NCBI RefSeq assembly: GCF_000337475.1
Contig: NZ_AOIT01000021.1
Coordinates: forward strand, 1-44,662
DNA length: 44,662 nucleotides
Direction: 5' to 3'
From: Natrinema limicola JCM 13563
Lineage (GTDB): Archaea > Halobacteriota > Halobacteria > Halobacteriales > Natrialbaceae
Of this stretch, positions 24,103 to 32,429 are shown in pieces. The notes beneath the pieces are model-generated. The model ran no database searches and was not told the DNA's origin. It saw nothing but the letters and a program-made list of their open reading frames with translations. Both the position numbers and the translations under genes were made by a program. Positions within the stretch are counted from its first letter, which is position 1. Each line of letters opens with the position of its first letter.

Positions 24103-24564
24103 TCAGCCGTGCATCGTTTGCTCATTGAGCCAGACGACTTCCCGCCCCTCGATCTCGAGGCGGCCCTTGATATGGGTCGTGTTCACCTGCGGTGGCTCAA
24201 GCGCGGCGGGTCGAACGTCGCTGGTCGTTCCCACGTCGTCGATCAGCCAGCCGTAATACCGACCGGTGTCGTCGGTAGCGTCGAAGACGAGCAGTTTCGG
24301 CGCATCGACGCGAGCCATTGTGCGAAACGACGCGCCGAACACCCGTGGGAGGTCGACCACCCTGACCCGCTCGCCGGCGACGGTGATCGCCCCCGCGTTC
24401 CACGGATCGTCGGCATCCACGAGTGCAGAGTCGTCCGCGATGCCGAGGACTGAGGCGACCGACTCGGCGCTGACACAGTAGCGTCGATCCTCGAGGTCGA
24501 ACGTGAGGACGGTCACCCGTTTGTCGTCAGCGGTTGCCCCATCGTGGTTCGGTGCCGGTCCCAT
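24103..24564 (-). CDS. cheW2: CheW-like adaptor (second CheW)
   Basis: This 153-residue CheW-domain protein is the adaptor that couples transducers to the CheA kinase. Visible landmarks are VLTFDLEDRRYCVSAESVASVLG (first beta strands), WNAGAITVAGERVRVVDLPRVFG (the usual G.i..RG.v.pv.dL pattern), LLVFDATDDTGRYYGWLIDDVG and a C-terminal IEGREVVWLNEQTM. It lacks the long insert of the other CheW at 24705. It is divergent from the che operon across 140 bases. Haloarchaea often have two CheW proteins (CheW1/CheW2) with different transducer preferences; the number 2 is my assignment by position. Confidence 0.75.
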   Translation of the reverse strand: MGPAPNHDGATADDKRVTVLTFDLEDRRYCVSAESVASVLGIADDSALVDADDPWNAGAITVAGERVRVVDLPRVFGASFRTMARVDAPKLLVFDATDDTGRYYGWLIDDVGTTSDVRPAALEPPQVNTTHIKGRLEIEGREVVWLNEQTMHG

Positions 24565-24670
24565 TTACTTTGAACACGGTCGACGGAGAAAATGAACGCA
24601 CCGAATCGTTCAACCGGATGGTAACGATGGCGATAGATAAATCGAATGAACACACACGTCGGAGTCAACG

Positions 24671-24675
24671 TTTTA
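24671..24675 (+). promoter_or_regulatory. TATA-like element of the che operon
   Basis: TTTTA in CGTTTTAGTGG lies about 31 bases before the cheW ATG at 24705, so the predicted transcript has almost no leader. This is probably the main promoter of cheW. Confidence 0.4.
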
Positions 24676-24704
24676 GTGGTGGACTCTGATACACGAACAG
24701 GACG

Positions 24705-25493
24705 ATGGCCCCGGATCTCTCAGAAAAGCTTCTTGGAATCGATATCGACGGCACCGATCGACCCCGCGAGTCGGGCAGTGCCGACGCCGATGGTGACGAC
24801 GAAGACGTCGTTCAGTTCGTCTTCGTCACCGTCGGAGAATACCGATTCGCGCTGCCGGTCGACGCCGTCAGAACGGTCACGGAACCGCCAACGGAGGTGA
24901 CTCGAGTGCCACGAACACCGCCTGCGATCGAGGGGCTGATGGACCTTCGTGGCGAGATTACTGCAGTCATCGATCCGCGGGTTCACTTCCCGACCCCCGA
25001 GATCGACACGGGGCGTGAGCGACTGGTCGTGTTCGACCGCCCGAGCGATCAGCAATCGGCTGCGATCCGCGTCGACAACGTGATCGGCGTCGAGGTTGTC
25101 CCCGAGAGCAACGTGATCGACGACGACAGTGTCGCCGACAGTCCCCTCTCCGGCGATGCCCTCGAGCATCCGTTGGTCGTCGCACTCATCACACAGGAAC
25201 ACGAGCGATCGCAGTCTGACGAGTCGACGAACGTGACCGCGAGCGGCCGCGCAGATGCTGGGACCGGTAGCTCCGAGTCCAGTATCGGCGACGCGTCGAC
25301 GCTGTCGTCGGGTGGTGGCGCAAGCGGTGGGTTCGGTGGTTCGATCGGCGAGACGTTCGAAATCGAATCGGCTGAAGACGCCAACGACGAACCCGACGGC
25401 GACGAGGCCAATGACGTGACACAGGAAATCGTAGTCGAGGCAACCGCACTCATCGATGTCGAACGGATGCTGTTGGCGTCAGGACAGCAGTGA
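24705..25493 (+). CDS. cheW1: CheW with a long Gly/Ser/Asp-rich insertion
   Basis: This is the adaptor linking transducers to CheA. The CheW fold is clear: VQFVFVTVGEYRFALPVDAV, then VPRTPPAIEGLMDLRGEITAVIDPR, RLVVFDRPSDQQSAAIRVDNV and the closing strand VVEATALIDVERML. At 262 residues it is about 100 longer than a normal CheW. The extra sequence (about residues 165-240) lies just before the last strand and is rich in Ser, Gly, Asp and Glu (SSESSIGDASTLSSGGGASG, then DANDEPDGDEANDV). It is presumably a flexible loop projecting from the fold. It is the first gene of the chemotaxis locus, 363 bases before cheY, and that gap contains a structured repeat. Confidence 0.88.
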   Translation: MAPDLSEKLLGIDIDGTDRPRESGSADADGDDEDVVQFVFVTVGEYRFALPVDAVRTVTEPPTEVTRVPRTPPAIEGLMDLRGEITAVIDPRVHFPTPEIDTGRERLVVFDRPSDQQSAAIRVDNVIGVEVVPESNVIDDDSVADSPLSGDALEHPLVVALITQEHERSQSDESTNVTASGRADAGTGSSESSIGDASTLSSGGGASGGFGGSIGETFEIESAEDANDEPDGDEANDVTQEIVVEATALIDVERMLLASGQQ

Positions 25494-25510
25494 GACGGGC
25501 TGCTGTACTG

Positions 25511-25657
25511 ATACGGTCTGCTGTTCCGATGTCCCGGTGGGCCCGCAGGACGGGTCGCCGTTGCACCGGCACTGACTGACAGCAGACCGTATGATGTCCC
25601 AGTGGGGTCGCAGTGCGGGTTGCGGTCCCACTGACACTGACTGACAGGAGTCCGTAT
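25511..25657. repeat. Tandem 65-base structured repeat between cheW and cheY
   Basis: Two units, 25528-25592 and 25593-25657, are each 65 bases and about 80% identical, starting GATGTCCC and ending CCGTAT. Each can fold: CCGGTG/CACCGG in unit 1 and CAGTG/CACTG in unit 2, with a compensating G-C to A-T change. In addition, ATACGGTCTGCTGT (25511-25524) is the perfect 14-base reverse complement of 25579-25592, closing a large hairpin around unit 1. A related palindrome is at 1013-1056. This could be a dispersed REP-like element, a transcript-end structure for cheW, or a leader structure for cheY. The remaining gap, 25658-25856, shows no gene; a CATTTATGG box near 25812 may be a cheY promoter. 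Confidence 0.7.
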
Positions 25658-25856
25658 AAGAGACCCTATCGCTAAGCTGTTCAATCGATACAAAAATTCG
25701 GTCGGCAGGCGGGACACGCACGGCCGCAACCGGACCACGTTCGAGACCGCAGTCCGCGTGGAATCTCCGGATCGTCTCTGACATTTATCACGACTGATAA
25801 TGGGGAGACAGCATTTATGGTAGTTGTATCGCTACCAGAATTTGGTGTACTACTGA

Positions 25857-26219
25857 ATGTCGACAGGGGTGCTCATCGTGGACGACTCTCATTTTATGCG
25901 AAACTTATTGCGCCAGATTCTGGAACAAGATTACCGCATCGTCGGAGAGGCGTCTAACGGGGCAGAGGCCGTCAAAATGTACAAAGAACACGACCCCGAC
26001 GTCGTCATGATGGACATCGTGATGCCCAAATGCAACGGCATCAAGGCGACCGCAGCGATCAAGAAGATCGATCCGGACGCCCGCGTCATCATGTGTACGA
26101 GCGTCGGCCAGCGTGAGAAGATGAAACTCGCCGTGAAGGCTGGTGCGGACGGCTACGTGACGAAACCGTTCGAAGAACCCAGCGTCAGAAAGGCCCTTTC
26201 AGACGTCGTCGCGGCATGA
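25857..26219 (+). CDS. cheY: Chemotaxis response regulator CheY
   Basis: This single receiver domain of 120 residues is phosphorylated by CheA and carries the signal to the motility machinery. All the working residues are present: acidic pocket D9-D10 (LIVDDSHFM), phospho-acceptor D53 (VVMMDIVMP), T81 (IMCTSVGQ) and K103 (YVTKPFEEP). The start is fixed by the first beta strand beginning at residue 4. Its stop overlaps the cheB start by 4 bases (ATGA, 26216-26219), so cheY heads the compact part of the che operon. Confidence 0.95.
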   Translation: MSTGVLIVDDSHFMRNLLRQILEQDYRIVGEASNGAEAVKMYKEHDPDVVMMDIVMPKCNGIKATAAIKKIDPDARVIMCTSVGQREKMKLAVKAGADGYVTKPFEEPSVRKALSDVVAA

Positions 26220-27433
26220 CGAGGGCACTCGTTGTCGACGACTCGAGGTTCATGCGGACAGTCATCGGCAACGCACTCGGTGACGCTGGCTACGAGGTCG
26301 AAACGGCTGCGAACGGTTCGGAGGCCGTCGCGCTCGCCAGAACGTTCGATCCGGACGTCATCACGATGGACGTCGAGATGCCCGAGTTAGACGGCATCGA
26401 CGCCGTCGAACGGATCATGACGACGAACCCGGCCCCGATTCTCATGCTCAGTGTCTACACCGAACGCGGGGCGGAGGCAACACTCGATGCGTTAGAGCGT
26501 GGTGCCGTCGACTTTCTGCACAAACCCGATGGCTCCGATTCGCGGACCATCGTCCAGTTGACCGACGAGGTCGTCACGAAAGTCGACGACCTCGCCGATG
26601 CGAACGTCTCGACGGTAGCACTCGCTCGAGCCACCGCGACGGCCCACGCGACCCGCTCGAGAGTCGCCGGCAACCCAGGACCAGGGCAGGGGACAACCAC
26701 CGGAAACGCCGTCGCCGGCGGCAGTGCCGACGTGCAGGTACCCAGTAATCATGGAGCGGTCGGGCCGAACGCACGCTCTGCAATCGAGCCGCTGTCGGAG
26801 GCCGACGAAGACACAGTGTCGCTTCCCGCCGAGCGGACGACCGCGCCAACGATCGTCCTCGGAGCGTCGACCGGTGGCCCGAAGATCGTCGAACGCCTGT
26901 TCGAGCAGCTGCCGGCCGACCTCGAGGCGAAAGTGCTGGTCGTCCAGCATATGCCCCCCGGATTCACGGAGCGGTTCGCTGACCGGCTCGATACACACAG
27001 CGCATATGACGTCTTCGAGGCGTCCGACGGCGAGTGGCTCGAGCCCGGCGAGGTCGCGGTCGCACCGGGTGACTCCCATCTCGAGGTTGCCACCGCGGTC
27101 GACGACTGTCTCCGCGTGCGACTCAGCGACGGCGAGCGAGTCCACGGCGTGCGACCGTCGATCGACGTGACGATGGAAAGCGCCGCCGATGAGGTCACAG
27201 ACGCGCTCTGTGGGGTCGTATTGACCGGGATGGGATTCGATGGTGCGGCCGGTATTGAGGCGATCAAAGCCGTCGAGGGCTATACGATCGCACAGGACAA
27301 GGCGACGAGCCCCGTCTTTGGCATCCCCTGTCAGGCAATCAAAACCGGCTGTGTCGACACGGTCGCACCCGCAGACGGGATCGTCGACGCCATCGTCGAC
27401 GCGTTCACGACGGACGGTGAGAACGATGACTGA
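26216..27433 (+). CDS. cheB: Protein-glutamate methylesterase CheB
   Basis: This adaptation enzyme removes methyl groups from (and can deamidate) chemotaxis transducers. Its 405 residues hold a receiver domain at about 1-120, with D8-D9 in VVDDSRFM and the acceptor Asp in ITMDVEMPELDG. A linker rich in Ala, Gly and Thr spans about 120-215. The methylesterase domain spans about 220-400, with the catalytic triad in GASTGGP (Ser), QHMPPGFT (His) and LTGMGFDG (Asp). It overlaps cheY by 4 bases and cheA by 8 bases. Phosphorylation by CheA is expected to activate it. Confidence 0.95.
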   Translation: MTRALVVDDSRFMRTVIGNALGDAGYEVETAANGSEAVALARTFDPDVITMDVEMPELDGIDAVERIMTTNPAPILMLSVYTERGAEATLDALERGAVDFLHKPDGSDSRTIVQLTDEVVTKVDDLADANVSTVALARATATAHATRSRVAGNPGPGQGTTTGNAVAGGSADVQVPSNHGAVGPNARSAIEPLSEADEDTVSLPAERTTAPTIVLGASTGGPKIVERLFEQLPADLEAKVLVVQHMPPGFTERFADRLDTHSAYDVFEASDGEWLEPGEVAVAPGDSHLEVATAVDDCLRVRLSDGERVHGVRPSIDVTMESAADEVTDALCGVVLTGMGFDGAAGIEAIKAVEGYTIAQDKATSPVFGIPCQAIKTGCVDTVAPADGIVDAIVDAFTTDGENDD

Positions 27434-30400
27434 GTATCTGACAGAGTTCGTGCAGGAAAGCGAAGAACGGATCACAGAACTGAACAACGCCTTGCTCACC
27501 CTCGAGCGCGATCCCGACGACGAGGCGGCGATGGAGAACATCTTCCGGATCGCACACACGCTCAAGGGCAACTGCGGGGCGATGGGGCTCGAATCGGCCA
27601 GCGATCTCGCCCACGCGATCGAGGACGTCCTCGACGCCGTCCGCGGTGACGACCTCGAGGTATCCCCGGGGCTGATGGACGACGTTTTCGACGCCGTCGA
27701 CGAACTCGAGACGATGGTCGACGAGGTCGCTGCAGACGACGAGATCGAGACCGATCCGTCGGCGACGATCGATGCGCTTCGGAGCCGCCTCGACGGTGCG
27801 GACGACGAGGCCGCGACGGGACTCGCCGTCCCCTCGGACGACGAGATCGACGCGGTGTGTTCGCGGTTCGATCCGCCGGCAGACGACACCTACGACGTCT
27901 ATCTCGCCCGGCTGGCGATCTCCGAGCGCGAGGACGTCAACAACGGGACGTTGGTCGTCGATGCGTTGATCGATGCCTTCGATCTGATCGGCACCGATCC
28001 GCCACAGTCCCAGATCGCGGCCGACGAGTACGACGGCCGCTTCGATGCCGTCTTCGCCACCGCGGTCGGCGAAGCCGCGATCGCCTCCGGGCTCGAGCCG
28101 GTCGACGAGGTCGATGACTTCGAGATCGTCGAGGTGACCGACCGGTTCGAGATCCCCGACGGGTCGGCTCCGTCCGCATCCGACGCCGACCCGGGCGACG
28201 ACATTTCGTCCGAAGAGGCCCAGGAGCTCGAAGTCGACGAACTCCTCGACGAGTTCGACGAGTTCGACAACTTAGACGAACAGGTCGAAAACATCGACGA
28301 CGACGAGCTCGAGCCCTTCGACGACATGGGCGAAGCCGGCTCGTTCGACGACTTACTCGGCGAGGACGAAATCGGCGAACTCGACGACGAGCCGGGCGAC
28401 TCACCTGCTGACCCTGCTCCCGACGCGACGACGACCGCCGATTCCACCGAGGCGACGACTGACGACGCAGCTGCAGTCGACGACGACCCCGACGAGGTCG
28501 ACGATGCCAGTGCGGTCTTCGACGAACTCAAAGACGAAGTCGAGATGGTCGGCTTCGACGAACTCCAAGACGAACTCGACGAACTCGAGTTCGACGAGTT
28601 CGATGACGAGGAGGAAGTCGGCATGGACGAACTCCTCGGCGATGACGCTGCCGACGGTTCGTTTCTCGACGAAGACGCGTCCGAAAGCGAAGTCGACGAC
28701 GTACTGGTCGATGCGCCAGCCGACGAGACGGTCGAAGACGCGGTCGCCGATAGTGCGACGGCTGACGACCTCGAGACAGCGGACACCGACGAGGGTGACG
28801 TCGACACCGATGACAGTGGCTTCGAGCCCGTCGATGAGTTCGAGACCGGCGACGACGGTGATACCGTCGCTGACGACTCGTTCGGTGTGGACGTCACCGA
28901 CACCGACGAGACGTTCGGCGAATCGGCTGTCGCCGATACGTTCGACTCCGCGGATGCCGACGACGCGCTCGGAGACGAGACGGCTGAGTCGGACCCGTTC
29001 GAGACGGCGACTGCCTCGTTCGATGACAGCGGATTCGACGATCCCACAACTGACTCGTTCGAGGCTGGTGACGACGACTTCGAGGCTGGTGACGACGACT
29101 TCGAGGCTGGTGACGACGACTTCGAGGACGTCCTCGACGACGTGTTCGACGGGACCGAGGCGTTCGACGGCGCCGATGTCGGATTCGACGCGACGACCGA
29201 TTCGGAGGCTGGTGACGACTCGAGCGCGCCATCGACGGCGTCATTCGGTGACGATGCAGCCGATTCTGATGCCGATGCGGCAGATGACGGTGTCGTGCGG
29301 ATCGTCGACGAACCCGAGTTGGTGATTCCGGATATCGACGTCCCCGAACGAGACGAGCAACCGGACGGCGACGAAACGGATGAAGTCCAGTCGGTTCGCG
29401 TCGATATCGAGCAGATCGATTCACTGCTGACGCTCGTCGAGGGGCTCGTGACGAGCCGCGTTCGGCTTCGACACGCCGCCGAGGTCGACGAGGATGAGGC
29501 TGCCATCCAGACGGAACTCGACGCGCTGTCGGATCTGACGAGTGATCTCCAAGAGACTGTGATGGACATTCGGCTGGTGCCACTCGAGACGGTGACCAAC
29601 CGACTGCCACGAGTCGTCCGCGACATTGCACGCGATCAGGACAAGCAGGTCGCCTTCGAGATGATCGGCGAGGACGTCGAACTCGACCGGAGTATCCTCG
29701 ATCGGATCGGTGATCCGCTGATCCATCTGGTTCGCAACGCCGTCGATCACGGGATCGAATCGCCTGACGTGCGCGAGGCGGCCGGCAAGCCCCCCGAAGG
29801 CACAGTCGAGGTCCACGCCGAGCGAGAACGCGACCGCGTGACGATCACGGTCGAGGACGACGGGAGCGGCCTCGATCCCGATCGCCTGCGCTCTGAGGCA
29901 GTCGACGCTGACGTGCTCACGGACGACGAGGCGGCCGCGATGGCCGACGAGGAGGTCTACGACCTCATCTTCCATTCCGGCCTCTCGACGGCCGACGAGG
30001 TGACCGACGTCAGCGGCCGCGGCGTTGGGATGGACGTCGTCAAGCGGACGGTCGAGGACCTCGAGGGAACGGTCTCGATAGACAGCGAGGAAGGCGCGGG
30101 GACGACCGTCACGATGACGCTCCCCGTGACAGTCGCGATCGACGAGATCCTGTTCGTCGAAAGCGGCGGCGAGGAGTTCGGCGTCCCGACCAAGGCCGTC
30201 CGCGATGTCGAGTCCGCACGGGCCATCGAGACTGTCGACGGCGAGGCCGTCCTCCCCGGCGAGGTCGGCGACTATCCAGTCGTCTCGCTGGCCGACGTCC
30301 TCGAGACACCGGCCGCCGGCGAAAACGGCGACGGGATGGTCGTCCGCATCCGCGGGGAGGTCCGCGAGGTCGCCTTGCACTGTGACGAGATCCGTGGCCA

Positions 30401-30518
30401 ACAGGAGGTCGTCGTCAAGCCGTTCGAAGGCTTTATGAGCGGCGTCCCGGGGATCAGCGGTGCGACGGTTCGGGGGCGAGGGGAGGTAGTCAACATTCTA
30501 GACGTGACGACACTATGA
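27426..30518 (+). CDS. cheA: Chemotaxis histidine kinase CheA with an expanded acidic linker
   Basis: This kinase phosphorylates CheY and CheB in response to transducers. Of 1030 residues, the domains in order are as follows. The P1 phosphotransfer domain comes first, with His 44 (RIAHTLKGNCGAMGL). A P2-like domain spans about 135-240. An acidic low-complexity linker spans about 245-655. Dimerisation follows (VDIEQIDSLLTLVEGLVTSR), then the ATPase with N box HLVRNAVDHGIE, G1 DDGSGLD, F box IFHSGLSTA and G2 GRGVGMDVVK. Last is the C-terminal CheW-like regulatory domain. The start at 27426 overlaps the cheB stop and gives the normal P1 N-terminus MTEYLTEFVQES; the frame continues upstream but lies inside cheB. 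The linker is about 410 residues and makes this protein roughly 350 residues longer than usual for haloarchaeal CheA. Confidence 0.95.
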   Translation: MTEYLTEFVQESEERITELNNALLTLERDPDDEAAMENIFRIAHTLKGNCGAMGLESASDLAHAIEDVLDAVRGDDLEVSPGLMDDVFDAVDELETMVDEVAADDEIETDPSATIDALRSRLDGADDEAATGLAVPSDDEIDAVCSRFDPPADDTYDVYLARLAISEREDVNNGTLVVDALIDAFDLIGTDPPQSQIAADEYDGRFDAVFATAVGEAAIASGLEPVDEVDDFEIVEVTDRFEIPDGSAPSASDADPGDDISSEEAQELEVDELLDEFDEFDNLDEQVENIDDDELEPFDDMGEAGSFDDLLGEDEIGELDDEPGDSPADPAPDATTTADSTEATTDDAAAVDDDPDEVDDASAVFDELKDEVEMVGFDELQDELDELEFDEFDDEEEVGMDELLGDDAADGSFLDEDASESEVDDVLVDAPADETVEDAVADSATADDLETADTDEGDVDTDDSGFEPVDEFETGDDGDTVADDSFGVDVTDTDETFGESAVADTFDSADADDALGDETAESDPFETATASFDDSGFDDPTTDSFEAGDDDFEAGDDDFEAGDDDFEDVLDDVFDGTEAFDGADVGFDATTDSEAGDDSSAPSTASFGDDAADSDADAADDGVVRIVDEPELVIPDIDVPERDEQPDGDETDEVQSVRVDIEQIDSLLTLVEGLVTSRVRLRHAAEVDEDEAAIQTELDALSDLTSDLQETVMDIRLVPLETVTNRLPRVVRDIARDQDKQVAFEMIGEDVELDRSILDRIGDPLIHLVRNAVDHGIESPDVREAAGKPPEGTVEVHAERERDRVTITVEDDGSGLDPDRLRSEAVDADVLTDDEAAAMADEEVYDLIFHSGLSTADEVTDVSGRGVGMDVVKRTVEDLEGTVSIDSEEGAGTTVTMTLPVTVAIDEILFVESGGEEFGVPTKAVRDVESARAIETVDGEAVLPGEVGDYPVVSLADVLETPAAGENGDGMVVRIRGEVREVALHCDEIRGQQEVVVKPFEGFMSGVPGISGATVRGRGEVVNILDVTTL
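29061..29123 (+). repeat. Three perfect 21-base tandem repeats inside cheA
   Basis: GAGGCTGGTGACGACGACTT plus C is repeated three times without change, encoding EAGDDDF three times in the acidic linker of CheA. A related partial copy is near 29206. Because the unit is a multiple of 3, slippage would lengthen or shorten the linker without breaking the frame. Confidence 0.9.
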
Positions 30519-30542
30519 ACGAACGCGAACATCCAACCCTAC

Positions 30543-30547
30543 GGAGG
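30543..30547 (+). promoter_or_regulatory. Shine-Dalgarno sequence of cheC
   Basis: GGAGG lies 5 bases before the ATG at 30553. It is a clear ribosome binding site for an internal operon gene that, unlike its neighbours, does not overlap the preceding stop (34-base gap after cheA). Confidence 0.6.
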
Positions 30548-30552
30548 AACCC

Positions 30553-31158
30553 ATGACGATGATGGTCGACATTCGAAAGCTGAGTTTCATAAACGAGATG
30601 GCAAAAGTCGGAACGAACGGCGTCGCCGACAACATGAGTAAACTGACCGGCGAGGACGCCCAGATGGAGGTGACCAAGACGAACTTCATCGACGTCGACG
30701 ACATCGAGTCCCAGCTCGATGGCGGCAAGCGGGTCGGCGTCCGCGTCCGGCTGCTCGACGAACCCCACGGGCACATCCTCATCCTCTTTCCCGAGGCGAG
30801 CGCAAAGAAGATCACGGCGATCATGCTGCGCGATGTCGTCGACGATATGGGCGACGTCTCCGGCAAGATGGCCAGAAGCGCCGTCGAAGAGATGGGCAAT
30901 ATGATGGCCAGCGGCTTTATCGACGGCTGGGCTGACGTCCTCGGGCGTGCGATCGACATCGCCGCGCCACAACTCGTCTACGCACCCGCTGGCGACATCG
31001 TTACCCGGACGGCCAGTCTCGGCGGCGACGATCTCGCGCTGTTTTTCGATTCGGATCTGGCAGTCCCCAGCTACCAGATCGAAGCCGAGATCTACGCCTT
31101 CCCCGACTTGGCAGAGTTCGTCGAAATGGTCAACGATATCGACGTCCAAACCGCATGA
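30553..31158 (+). CDS. cheC1: CheC-type CheY phosphatase/regulator (single domain)
   Basis: This 201-residue CheC-family protein would dephosphorylate CheY-P and bind CheD. The conserved second-site helix reads SAVEEMGNMMASGFIDGWADVL and keeps the Glu and Asn (E..N) needed for phosphatase activity. The first helix (EMAKVGTNGVADNMSKLTG) is degenerate at the corresponding site, which is also the case in the other CheC copies here. The beginning KLSFINEMAKVGTNG and HILILFPEASAKKI are family-typical. It ends in a 4-base overlap with the next gene. The numbering of the cheC genes is my own, by order in the operon. Confidence 0.85.
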   Translation: MTMMVDIRKLSFINEMAKVGTNGVADNMSKLTGEDAQMEVTKTNFIDVDDIESQLDGGKRVGVRVRLLDEPHGHILILFPEASAKKITAIMLRDVVDDMGDVSGKMARSAVEEMGNMMASGFIDGWADVLGRAIDIAAPQLVYAPAGDIVTRTASLGGDDLALFFDSDLAVPSYQIEAEIYAFPDLAEFVEMVNDIDVQTA

Positions 31159-32429
31159 AACTCGACGTCAACGCACTGGGAACGTTCTACCGGATGGCTC
31201 GAGAGGGAGCCGGACTCGCGGCGGGCCGACTCACGCATATGCTCGGCGTCGAGACGCAACTCGGCGTGACGAAACTCAACTTCATGCGTGGCGAGGAGAT
31301 CCGCCACGATTTCGATGATTCGACCGAGAAAGTCGGTGTCCGCGTCAAGCTGACCGGCGCAATCGAGGGCTACTCGATCGTCGTCTTCGAGCGTGAGAGC
31401 GCACTGCAGGTCGTCGAAACGCTGCTCTCGGAAGCGGGCCCCGACGCTGCTGTTGACGCCGACGTCACCGATGTCGACGCGTTCGACGAGATGACCGAAA
31501 GCGCCGCGACCGAGGTCGGCCACATCATGAACAGCGGCTTCATCGACGGCTGGGCCGACGTCCTCGAGGCGGTCATCGACGTCTCGACACCGGAATTCGT
31601 CGAGGGCCAGACTGCCGAGCCGTTTTTCGGCGACATCGACGAGGCACCGTCCGATGACGACCTCGCCTTGCTCTTCCAGAGTCGGATCGAGACCGTCGGC
31701 ACCGAGGTCGGCTTCAACCACTACCTCCTGCCGAAACGCGAGTCGATGTCACGACTTCTAGAGCGGCTTCGCACCAGCGACGGGATCGAGTACGACAAGC
31801 TCGAGGGCTTCGACCGGATGGCCGAACGCGGGGCCAAAGAGGTCGCCGAGACCGCGACGACGCTGACCGGGATCGACACAAGCGTCGAAATTCGCCGGCT
31901 CAACTTCGTCTCGCTCGAGGCGATCCCCGAACAGGTGGCAAACGAAACGCTCGTCGGCGCTGCCTTCGAGTTTGACGGGCTGCCGAGTGGCTACCTGCTC
32001 TTCCTGTTCGACGAGGAGTCCGCCCACGAAATCGTCGACGCGATGGTCCCCATGGCAGTCGACGAGGACGAGGACGGCTTCGGCGAGATGGGGACCAGCG
32101 CGATCAAAGAGCTGGGCAACATCATGGCCAGTGGCTTCCTCGACGGCTGGGCGAACGTCCTCGATACGACGATCGACCATTCGACGCCGGAGTTCATCCA
32201 CGATATCGGCGCTGCGGCCGTCGATCCCGTGATCATCCAGCTCGGCGAAAATCAGGACTTCGCGTTCGTCTTCGACACGATCGTCGTCGCCGACGGCCGC
32301 GAGTTCGACTGTCAGGTGTACGCGATCCCTGACGAGTCGGACTTAGAGCGGGCACTGAACAACCTCGAAGTCGACCGGATCGAGGAGACGCCGACGACGG
32401 CGGAGTTTCAGGAAGTCGATAACACATGA
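31155..32429 (+). CDS. cheC2: Double-domain CheC protein
   Basis: This 424-residue protein is made of two CheC domains in tandem, at about 1-200 and 205-410, each starting with a degenerate helix (FYRMAREGAGLAAGRLTHMLG; FDRMAERGAKEVAETATTLTG). In the second domain the catalytic helix is intact (SAIKELGNIMASGFLDGWANVL). In the first the Asn is replaced by His (SAATEVGHIMNSGFIDGWADVL), so that half may bind CheY or CheD without catalysis. Both neighbours overlap it by 4 bases. It probably arose by duplication of the preceding gene. The role in CheY-P removal and CheD sequestration is inferred from the family. Confidence 0.85.
   Translation: MKLDVNALGTFYRMAREGAGLAAGRLTHMLGVETQLGVTKLNFMRGEEIRHDFDDSTEKVGVRVKLTGAIEGYSIVVFERESALQVVETLLSEAGPDAAVDADVTDVDAFDEMTESAATEVGHIMNSGFIDGWADVLEAVIDVSTPEFVEGQTAEPFFGDIDEAPSDDDLALLFQSRIETVGTEVGFNHYLLPKRESMSRLLERLRTSDGIEYDKLEGFDRMAERGAKEVAETATTLTGIDTSVEIRRLNFVSLEAIPEQVANETLVGAAFEFDGLPSGYLLFLFDEESAHEIVDAMVPMAVDEDEDGFGEMGTSAIKELGNIMASGFLDGWANVLDTTIDHSTPEFIHDIGAAAVDPVIIQLGENQDFAFVFDTIVVADGREFDCQVYAIPDESDLERALNNLEVDRIEETPTTAEFQEVDNT

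Noticed and set aside
27899-29626. Minus-strand open frame of 575 codons, very rich in Ser
   Set aside because: It is the mirror image of the Asp/Glu-rich CheA linker (GAC and GAG read backwards give Ser and Leu/Ser codons), not a gene.
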